A stretch of DNA of 6,769 nucleotides, taken from assembly GCA_041601535.1 (NCBI GenBank), contig JBFIHZ010000233.1, positions 1 through 6,769 of the forward strand, read 5' to 3'. A model generated the notes under the pieces. The model saw only the letters and a program-made list of their open reading frames with translations, was not told the origin of the DNA and ran no database searches. Positions 1 to 5,785 of the stretch are shown piece by piece. This stretch comes from JBFIHZ01 sp041601535 (GTDB lineage Bacteria > Pseudomonadota > Gammaproteobacteria > Xanthomonadales > SZUA-36). Positions within the stretch are counted from its first letter, which is position 1, and every line of letters starts with the position of its first letter. The position numbers and the translations under genes are program-made.

Positions 1-334
1 CTCGGGCCTTACCGCCCCCCAGGCCAATGTGATTTTCACCCTGGGCAATACGGATGGCCTGACCTGCAGCGATATCGGTGCCAGGACGCTGATCACCAAG
101 GGCACACTGACCGGCATTATTGACCGGCTGGAAGCCAAGGGCCTGGTGCAGCGCTGGGGTGATGAAAACGACGGCCGCCGCATCATTGTGGATCTGACCG
201 CCAAGGGCAAAAAAGTATTCCAGCGCGAATTTCCACGCCACGTGGGCCGCCTTAAAGATCACTTCAGCAACCTGTCAAAACGCGACCGTGACCAGGCAAC
301 CCAGTTATTGAGTAAAGTCTCCGCCCTGTTCTGA
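1..334 (+). CDS. MarR-family transcriptional regulator, C-terminal part (5' end outside window)
   Basis: Cytoplasmic DNA-binding regulator of the MarR winged-helix family; these usually act as dimeric repressors that release DNA on binding a small phenolic or other ligand. The open frame continues to the left edge (first full codon at base 2) with no start in view, so about 110 C-terminal residues are visible out of a usual 140-160. Seen in order: a helix-turn-helix (LTCSDIGARTLITKGTLTG, residues about 20-38 of the visible part) with the recognition helix around TKGTLTGIIDRLE, the typical KGLVQR turn, then the wing with the family's D-x-x-D-G-R-R pattern (DENDGRR) followed by IIVDLTAKG, and a C-terminal helical dimerisation region ending in SALF. 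The stop is TGA at 332-334. The ATG at base 29 lies inside the domain and is not the true start. The ligand and target genes cannot be told. The DUF456 gene 86 bases downstream on the same strand may be co-transcribed or may be a target. Confidence 0.9.
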   Translation, partial: SGLTAPQANVIFTLGNTDGLTCSDIGARTLITKGTLTGIIDRLEAKGLVQRWGDENDGRRIIVDLTAKGKKVFQREFPRHVGRLKDHFSNLSKRDRDQATQLLSKVSALF

Positions 335-368
335 GCAGGCGCGCTCGACACCCGTTCACATCCGGTCC

Positions 369-391
369 CTTGCCCTGAATGTGCGGGCAAG
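369..391. repeat. 7-bp perfect inverted repeat in the marR-DUF456 gap
   Basis: CTTGCCC (369-375) and GGGCAAG (385-391) are perfect inverted repeats separated by 9 bases. They lie between the MarR stop and the preferred DUF456 start. As RNA this would form a short stem with no U-tract after it, so it is a poor intrinsic terminator. As DNA it is a possible operator half-site pair, although it is GC-rich and known MarR operators tend to be AT-rich. Function unknown; chance is possible in GC-rich DNA. Confidence 0.35.
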
Positions 392-395
392 CCGG

Positions 396-405
396 CCAGC
401 GCTGG
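396..405. repeat. 10-bp perfect palindrome just upstream of the DUF456 start
   Basis: CCAGCGCTGG is a perfect 10-base palindrome ending 15 bases before the ATG at 421. It lies 4 bases after the inverted repeat at 369-391. It has no loop and so is unlikely to be an RNA hairpin; a protein binding site is conceivable. A palindrome this short can arise by chance. Confidence 0.3.
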
Positions 406-420
406 TTTAGACTACGCCTC

Positions 421-918
421 ATGGATTGGACCATTCTCTGGTGGATCGTCACCGGCCTGCTGATCATCGCGGGCCTGGTTGGCACGGTGGTGCCCGCCCT
501 GCCCGGTGTGCCGCTGGTATTTTGCGGCCTGCTGCTGGGCGCGTGGATCGGTGATTTCGCCACGGTGGGCTGGATTACCATTGGTATTTTCGCCGCACTC
601 ACGGTGGTCGCGCAGCTGGTTGATTTCCTGGCCAGCGCCTTTGGCGCACGCTATGCGGGTGCCGGTGTGAGGGCATTCTGGGGCGCCACGATCGGAGCCA
701 TCGTCGGCATATTTTTCGGCATACCGGGTCTGGTACTTGGCCCGTTTATCGGTGCGGTGCTGGGGGAAATCAGCGGCGGTGCCAACCTGCGTCAGTCCGG
801 TAAGGCCGGTGTAGGTGCCTGGCTGGGTATGGTGGTTGCCACCGCATTCAAACTGGGCGTGGCCTTCCTGATGGTGGGTATCTTTATTTTTCAGCTGGGC
901 TGGCAATACGCCAACTAG
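421..918 (+). CDS. DUF456 family small integral membrane protein
   Basis: Predicted inner-membrane protein of 165 residues matching the DUF456 family (typically about 160 residues), whose function is not established. It is very hydrophobic and rich in Gly and Ala, with likely membrane segments near residues 5-25, 30-44, 48-70, 85-115 and 130-158. Family hallmarks visible are GTVVPALPGVPLVF (21-34), DFLASAFGARYAGAG (68-82) and GPFIGAVLGE (107-116). The start at 421 was chosen because MDWT followed at once by a membrane helix is the usual family N-terminus. An in-frame ATG at 379 would add 14 polar residues (MCGQAGQRWFRLRL) that do not look like the family. Neither start has a clear Shine-Dalgarno sequence. 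The stop is TAG at 916-918. The gene follows the MarR gene on the same strand and converges on thrC. The family assignment is strong; the role is unknown. Confidence 0.88.
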   Translation: MDWTILWWIVTGLLIIAGLVGTVVPALPGVPLVFCGLLLGAWIGDFATVGWITIGIFAALTVVAQLVDFLASAFGARYAGAGVRAFWGATIGAIVGIFFGIPGLVLGPFIGAVLGEISGGANLRQSGKAGVGAWLGMVVATAFKLGVAFLMVGIFIFQLGWQYAN

Positions 919-1020
919 GCAAGCCCGCCAGAAAAAAGTCAGCGGGGGCAGCACGGTCAGCGCAGCTGCACACCCCACAGCCGCAAGAAAACGGCACAGA
1001 GCGCCCGTCTTTGCTGCACA
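919..1020. other. Convergent intergenic gap between the DUF456 gene and thrC
   Basis: This 102-base gap lies between two genes that point at each other, so transcription from both sides should end here. No textbook terminator is present. The best structure is a 5-bp GC stem, CCCGC (924-928) with GCGGG (942-946), around a loop holding an A6 run (932-937, T6 on the minus strand), which puts the U-run in the loop and not after the stem. A short direct repeat GTCAGCG occurs at 938-944 and 956-962. I see no gene here. Confidence 0.5.
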
Positions 1021-2289
1021 TCAGAGCAGGTAATCGCGCAGTGCAGCGAACTCAGCCGGTAACGTGGTGGACAGAATGTCCTTGTCGCGCACCGCCAGCA
1101 GCTCCGCGGGCAGTGGCACGTCGATATCCAGTGTTTCCTCGATCACTTCAAGAAACTTCGCCGGGTGAGCAGTGCACAAGAACTGGCCTTCCTCGTCGTC
1201 CTGCAAGGATTCAACCAGCCCGGCCCAGGCCAATGCACTGTGCGGATCGGCCAGGTAGCCCTGCGCCCATAATTTTTGCATGGCTGCACGGGTGGCCTCA
1301 TCATCCAGTGAACAGGAACTGAGCAATTGCTGCAAAGGCAGGCCGTGGCGCTGCTCCAGCTCCAGCACCCGTGGGAAATTGTTCGGCAGTGAAATATCCA
1401 TGGCGTTGGTGATGGTGGCCACCGTCGGGTGGGGATCCCACTGCCCGGAAGCCAGAAAGCGCGGCACGGTGTCGTTGGCATTGGTGGCGGCCAGCATGCG
1501 CTTGTAGGGCAAGCCCAAAGCCCGCGCGACCAGACCGGCGGTGACATTGCCAAAGTTACCACTGGGCACGCAGAACACCAGGTTTTCCAGCTGCCTGGCC
1601 TGCGCCGCACCTTCAAAGTAATAGCACACCTGCGCCAGCAAACGGGCGATATTGATGGAGTTGGCGGAGTTCAGGCCGATGCGCTGTTTCAGCTCGGTGT
1701 CATCAAATGCCTGTTTCACCAATTTCTGGCAGGCGTCGAAATTGCCCTCGACGGCCACCGTGCGCACATTACCCCCCAGCGTACAAAACAATTTTTCCTG
1801 CAGCACGGAGATGCGGCCCTTGGGATAAAGCACCACGACTTCGATACCGGGCTGACCGTAATAGGCATGAGCCACCGCGGCACCGGTGTCACCCGAGGTG
1901 GCGGTGAGGATGGTCATCGGACCACCATCATGGAACTGTGCCACGCATTGCGCCATAAAGCGGGCACCAAAATCCTTGAACGCCAGCGATGGGCCATGAA
2001 ACAGTTCGAGTGCGCTGACACGGCCCTCCAGGTCGGTGGTTTTAACCGGGAAATCAAACGCGGCCGCCACCATTTCCTGCAGACGCGGCTCTGGGATTTC
2101 GTCACCAATCAGGTGACCCAGTAGCGCCACGCTGCGCGGCACCATTTCCAGGTCCAGCAGACCCGGCACATCTGCCATGGCCGTGAAGGTGCGGGGAAAG
2201 TACAAACCCTGATCCCGACCCAGGCCGGTGAGTACCGCATGCCGGAAGCTGGTTTGCTCTTCCGGATGCTTGATATTGATGAGTTCCAC
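1021..2289 (-). CDS. thrC: Threonine synthase
   Basis: Cytoplasmic pyridoxal-phosphate enzyme that converts O-phospho-L-homoserine and water to L-threonine and phosphate, the last step of threonine synthesis. The 422 residues compare with 428 in E. coli, and the resemblance runs end to end. Visible landmarks are the N-terminal domain opening MELINIKHPEEQTSF, the PLP-lysine segment HGPSLAFKDFGARFM with Lys105 as the expected Schiff-base residue, TATSGDTGAAVAHAYYG (129-145), the phosphate-cradle loop VPSGNFGN (241-248), NDTVPRFLASGQW, and the C-terminal TAHPAKFLE. This is the short E. coli type, not the longer pseudomonad form. The start is GTG at 2289, supported by GAGGAG eight bases upstream and by agreement with the E. 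coli N-terminus. It is the last gene of the asnB-thrA-thrB-thrC block, 26 bases after thrB. The stop is TGA at 1021-1023. Nothing is truncated and the key residues are present. Confidence 0.97.
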   Translation of the reverse strand: MELINIKHPEEQTSFRHAVLTGLGRDQGLYFPRTFTAMADVPGLLDLEMVPRSVALLGHLIGDEIPEPRLQEMVAAAFDFPVKTTDLEGRVSALELFHGPSLAFKDFGARFMAQCVAQFHDGGPMTILTATSGDTGAAVAHAYYGQPGIEVVVLYPKGRISVLQEKLFCTLGGNVRTVAVEGNFDACQKLVKQAFDDTELKQRIGLNSANSINIARLLAQVCYYFEGAAQARQLENLVFCVPSGNFGNVTAGLVARALGLPYKRMLAATNANDTVPRFLASGQWDPHPTVATITNAMDISLPNNFPRVLELEQRHGLPLQQLLSSCSLDDEATRAAMQKLWAQGYLADPHSALAWAGLVESLQDDEEGQFLCTAHPAKFLEVIEETLDIDVPLPAELLAVRDKDILSTTLPAEFAALRDYLL

Positions 2290-2297
2290 GACTCAGG

Positions 2298-2303
2298 CTC
2301 CTC
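2298..2303 (-). promoter_or_regulatory. Ribosome binding site of thrC
   Basis: GAGGAG on the minus strand, with 8 bases before the GTG start at 2289. It decides the GTG start and lies in the 26-base thrB-thrC gap. It is a clear Shine-Dalgarno match, whereas the thrB start has none, so thrC can probably be initiated independently of thrB translation. Confidence 0.85.
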
Positions 2304-2315
2304 GGTGAAAACGGA

Positions 2316-3290
2316 TCATGCGATACTGCGTGCACCACCCAGGTCGGCGCGGCAGATATGCACAAAGCCGGTGTCATTTTTCTGGTAGTTCTGCGCCAGC
2401 CAGTCGGCTGACTGTTGCGCCAACTGCTCGTCGTCCACAAGAGCGAAAACGGTCGGCCCTGAACCCGAAATGCCAAACGCCAGCGCGCCCAGCTCGCGTA
2501 AGGCGGTGTCGGCCGCGTCAAAACCGGGCAACAATTTGCGGCGGTGGGGTTCGGCGATCAGATCGACCATGCAACTGGCGGCCAACTTCGTTTTGCCGGT
2601 ATACAGCGCGTGAACAAACTCGGCGAACTGGGCGCCGTGTCGCACCACGGTGGCGCGGGGCAGTTGTTCGGGCAACACGGAACGGGCTTCGCGCGTGACC
2701 AGTTCGGTGCCCGGCCAGCACACCACTGCCTGCCAGCGCGCCGGCCAGGGCAGGGCGTACTCCGACAGACCGCCGGGCGGGCACAAGCGCAGACCGCCGT
2801 ACAGGCAGGGCGCGATATTATCCAGATGCACTTCGCCGCTGATGCCCCCTTCAACTTCGGCCATCAGGCGGAACAGGTCGCGCGAACCCAGCGCATGGTC
2901 GTGCCAGCGGTTCAGTGCTTCCAGCGCGGCGACTACCGAACTGGCGCTGGAACCGAGCCCGCTGCCAATGGGCAGGCGCTTGTTCAGCACCAGCTCCAGT
3001 GGCTGCACCTCAAGACCTTTGCTGGCCAGCGCTTTCTGATAACTGCGGCAGCACATCAGCACGATGTTTTTTTCCGCATCAGCCGGCAATTTATCGGCGA
3101 ACGGGCCCTCCACGCTGAGCTTCCACTCGTCCTGCGGCTGCGGCAGGATTTTCACGGTATCACCCAACAGCGTGCCATCCACTGGCGCCAGAGCGAGGCC
3201 CAGCGCATCAAAACCAACCGACACGTTGCCAATGGAAGCCGGCGCGAACACCGTCAGGGCGCTGTCGCGCCGCACACCCCGGGAAGTCAT
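2316..3290 (-). CDS. thrB: Homoserine kinase (GHMP family)
   Basis: Cytoplasmic GHMP-family kinase that transfers phosphate from ATP to L-homoserine, giving the O-phosphohomoserine used by ThrC. The 324 residues compare with 310 in E. coli; the difference is mostly an N-terminal extension of about 11 residues (MTSRGVRRDSA) before the homologous VFAPASIGNVSVGFDALG. Family landmarks are the glycine-rich ATP loop LPIGSGLGSSASSVVAA (106-122), EGGISGEVHLDNIAPCLYGG (147-166), and the C-terminal GHMP motif GISGSGPTVFAL (273-284), then GFVHICRADLGGAR. The ATG at 3288-3290 overlaps the thrA stop as ATGA. There is no convincing Shine-Dalgarno before it, which fits re-initiation by ribosomes finishing thrA. 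A GTG at codon 6 is an alternative start but has no better ribosome site. It is unrelated to the ThrB type of Pseudomonas. Confidence 0.97.
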   Translation of the reverse strand: MTSRGVRRDSALTVFAPASIGNVSVGFDALGLALAPVDGTLLGDTVKILPQPQDEWKLSVEGPFADKLPADAEKNIVLMCCRSYQKALASKGLEVQPLELVLNKRLPIGSGLGSSASSVVAALEALNRWHDHALGSRDLFRLMAEVEGGISGEVHLDNIAPCLYGGLRLCPPGGLSEYALPWPARWQAVVCWPGTELVTREARSVLPEQLPRATVVRHGAQFAEFVHALYTGKTKLAASCMVDLIAEPHRRKLLPGFDAADTALRELGALAFGISGSGPTVFALVDDEQLAQQSADWLAQNYQKNDTGFVHICRADLGGARSIA

Positions 3291-5785
3291 GAGCGTTGAT
3301 CCAGTGGCCGCCAGACCGTGCGCAGCACATCACCAAACACACCCGCGGCAGTAACGGCGGCACCGGCGCCATAGCCCCGCAGCACCATCGGAATGGGCTG
3401 GTAGTAACGCGTATAAAGCACCAGCGCGTTCTCACCATCACGAATCGCGCCCAGCGGTTTTTCCCGCGGCACCGCTTCAACGGCCACGCGGCAGCGGCCG
3501 TCGGCCACACTACCCACGTAACGCAGCACCTGCCCGTTGGCGCGGGCCTGTTCCGCCCGTTCGCCAAAGGCGGCATCCAGTTGCTGCAGCGCACCAATCA
3601 GGTCAGCCTCGGCAACGTCAGCCAGTTGATCCATGGGCACCACGGCTTCAACTTCCACGTCATCCAGTTCAAGCTCCAGGCCGACTTCGCGCGCAATGAT
3701 CAGCAGCTTGCGGGCCACATCCATGCCGGACAGGTCATCGCGCGGATCCGGCTCGGTATAACCCAGCTCCATCGCCTTGGCCACGGCTTCCGACAAGGCC
3801 ATGCCGTCTTCCACCAGACCGAAAATCATGGACAGGGATCCGGACAGAATGCCTTCGAAAGATTTCAGTTCATCGCCGGAGCGAATCAGCGCCTGCATGG
3901 TATCGATCAGTGGCAAGCCCGCACTGACGTTGGTTTCGTACAGGAACTTGCGGAAGTTGTTGTTCGCCGCCGTACGCATTTCACGGTAGTAATCCAGTGA
4001 GGCGGTATTGGCCTTCTTGTTGGCCGCCACCACGTTGAACCCGGCCGACAACAGGCGCGAATATTCGCTGGCCAGTACTTCATCGGTGGTGCAATCCACG
4101 ATGGTCGGGTTCAGCAGACCGAGTTTTTCACGAATGGCGATAACGTCTTCGAATTTCCACGGCTGGGCATCCCGTTCAAACGTCTCACGCCAGCTGGCCA
4201 GGTCAATCACATCATCAGCCACCAGCAGGCGCGAACTGTTGGCAATGGCACGTACGCGCAATTCCATATCCTGTTCCAGCAGGCTGGCCGACTGGCGCTG
4301 GAACTGGCTGAGCAGCTCGCTGCCCACGTTGCCGCAGCCCAGCAGGATGATATCGATGTGGGTGGTGTGGCTGAAAAACGCGGTGTGGCATGCACGCGTG
4401 GCGGACTGGGCGTCTTCGCCCTTGACCACGACCGCAATCGCACACTCATTGGAGCCCTGCGCGATCACTTCAACATTAACCCCGGCCGAGGAAATGGCGG
4501 TAAGGAAACGCGCGGCAATGCCACGGTAGTGCTTCATGCCTTCACCCACCAGTGAAATCACAGCGCGCTTGCCCTGCACGATGATTTCGCCGATCAGGCG
4601 GTGCAGGCGTTCAAAGTGAAACTCCTCTTCCAGTGCTTTTCGCGCCGCTTCGGCATCGGCCTGGCGCACGCACAGCGTAATGCTGTACTCGGACGAAGAC
4701 TGCACGATCAACAGTATCGAAATCGATTTGCTGGCCAGCGCATCCATCACCCGCCGGGCAATACCCACGCGGCCGCGCAGTCCACCGCCCTGCAGCGTGA
4801 TTGAAGCAATCTGCTCCAGGTGCGAGATGCCGCGCACCACGTGCACGCGTTTTGCCTCGCGGTGAATCAGGGTGCCGGGCCGCGATGGGTCATAGGTGTT
4901 ACGGATTTCGCACAGAATGTCGTTGGCTGCCAGCGGTGTCAGCGCCTTGGCGGAAATGACCTTGGCGCCAAAGTAGCTCAGCTCCATGGCCTCTTCATAA
5001 CTGACTTCGTCCAGGCAATGGGCGCTGGCCACGATACGCGGGTCAGCGGTGTAAAAACCGTCCACGTCTTTCCAGATCTGGTAACGGCTGGCGCCAGCAG
5101 CCGCGGCGATCGCGGCGGCCGAGTAGTCGGTGCCATTGCGCCCCAGCAACTGGATTTCGCCATCCGCGTTACGGCCGTAGAAACCCGGCAGGACCAGCAC
5201 CTTGATGTCATCGGTCAGACGCTCACGCAAACGCGGGGCGGCCGCCTCGATATCCACCAGCGAATCCATCCAGCTGTCATTGGCCAGCGGCAACACGTCG
5301 GTATCGGACCAGGCTGCGGCAACACCCTGCTGGGTGAGCAGGTCCACCATCAGGCGGCTGCTGAAACCCTCGCCGCTGGCCAGAATGCGCGCACGGATGC
5401 GGTCCGGGCACTGGCCCAGCAAGCGCACGCCTTCAATGCTGCGGGTGAGCTGTTCGGTCTGTTCTTCCAGCCAGGCGGCCGCCAGCGGAGCGCTCAGCCC
5501 TTCGTCGGCCATCGCGGTGATGACCGCCTGCTGCAGGACCAGGGCCTGATCCAGGTGGTTCTTGCCATTGGCGCCGGTCACCGCCTCGTCGATGGCGGCC
5601 ACCAGCAAATCGGTAACACCTTTTACCGCGGACAGCACCACGATGACCTGGCCATCACCGCCGTGATGCATGATGACTTCGGCACTGGCGCGGAAGCCAA
5701 CGATATCCGCCAGTGAAGTGCCGCCAAACTTCTGTACCAGCAAATCGCTGGCGCGGGACTTGCCGGAGGTATCTGAACGACTCAT
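3287..5785 (-). CDS. thrA: Bifunctional aspartokinase / homoserine dehydrogenase
   Basis: Two-headed cytoplasmic enzyme. The N-terminal part phosphorylates L-aspartate with ATP (first step of the aspartate family). The C-terminal part reduces aspartate semialdehyde to homoserine with NAD(P)H. The 832 residues compare with 820 in E. coli ThrA, with about 14 extra at the N-terminus. In order: kinase opening KFGGTSLA (19-26), RILASGEGFSSR (133-144), LLGRNGTDYSAA (213-224), VDGFYTADPR (241-250) and MELSYFGAK (267-275). ACT-type regulatory regions follow at about 325-470, with VQSSSEYSI (361-369) and VIAQGSNECAI (440-450). The dehydrogenase has nucleotide loop GCGNVG (483-488), ANKKANT (588-594) and signature GYTEPDPRDDLSGMDVARK (675-693). 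By analogy with yeast Hom6, Asp684, Asp689 and Lys693 should be catalytic. The ATG at 5785 has GGGAGG just upstream. It overlaps asnB and thrB by ATGA. Threonine feedback inhibition is likely by homology. Residues 276-280 (VISAK) differ from the usual VLHPR. Confidence 0.98.
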   Translation of the reverse strand: MSRSDTSGKSRASDLLVQKFGGTSLADIVGFRASAEVIMHHGGDGQVIVVLSAVKGVTDLLVAAIDEAVTGANGKNHLDQALVLQQAVITAMADEGLSAPLAAAWLEEQTEQLTRSIEGVRLLGQCPDRIRARILASGEGFSSRLMVDLLTQQGVAAAWSDTDVLPLANDSWMDSLVDIEAAAPRLRERLTDDIKVLVLPGFYGRNADGEIQLLGRNGTDYSAAAIAAAAGASRYQIWKDVDGFYTADPRIVASAHCLDEVSYEEAMELSYFGAKVISAKALTPLAANDILCEIRNTYDPSRPGTLIHREAKRVHVVRGISHLEQIASITLQGGGLRGRVGIARRVMDALASKSISILLIVQSSSEYSITLCVRQADAEAARKALEEEFHFERLHRLIGEIIVQGKRAVISLVGEGMKHYRGIAARFLTAISSAGVNVEVIAQGSNECAIAVVVKGEDAQSATRACHTAFFSHTTHIDIILLGCGNVGSELLSQFQRQSASLLEQDMELRVRAIANSSRLLVADDVIDLASWRETFERDAQPWKFEDVIAIREKLGLLNPTIVDCTTDEVLASEYSRLLSAGFNVVAANKKANTASLDYYREMRTAANNNFRKFLYETNVSAGLPLIDTMQALIRSGDELKSFEGILSGSLSMIFGLVEDGMALSEAVAKAMELGYTEPDPRDDLSGMDVARKLLIIAREVGLELELDDVEVEAVVPMDQLADVAEADLIGALQQLDAAFGERAEQARANGQVLRYVGSVADGRCRVAVEAVPREKPLGAIRDGENALVLYTRYYQPIPMVLRGYGAGAAVTAAGVFGDVLRTVWRPLDQRS

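Noticed and set aside
370..398. Sigma-70 promoter with TTGCCC as the -35 box
   Set aside because: No -10-like hexamer lies 16-18 bases downstream, and the nearest one, TAGACT at 408, is too far away.
379..420. Upstream ATG at 379 as the DUF456 start
   Set aside because: It adds 14 polar and basic residues before the family's normal N-terminus, begins within the inverted repeat and has no ribosome site.
924..946. Possible bidirectional terminator between DUF456 and thrC
   Set aside because: The stem is only 5 bp and the T6 run sits in the loop instead of following the stem, so it does not meet the form of an intrinsic terminator on either strand. An RNA folding run over 900-1025 would be decisive.
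412..978. 188-codon open frame on the minus strand over the DUF456 gene
   Set aside because: The plus-strand frame encodes a clear DUF456 membrane protein. The antisense product is a polar, low-information sequence with no motif.
1429..2124. 231-codon plus-strand frame opposite thrC, and another of 265 codons at 5950-6747 opposite asnB
   Set aside because: Both are antisense to conserved enzyme domains and show no homology that I recognise.
2544..3299. 251-codon open frame on the plus strand opposite thrB
   Set aside because: It is antisense to a complete, highly conserved thrB, has no family resemblance and shows the same shadow-type composition.
4820..5716. 298-codon open frame on the plus strand opposite thrA
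   Set aside because: It lies wholly antisense to the conserved kinase domain of ThrA. Its translation is rich in His, Gln, Gly and Arg with no recognisable domain, as expected for a GC-rich shadow frame.
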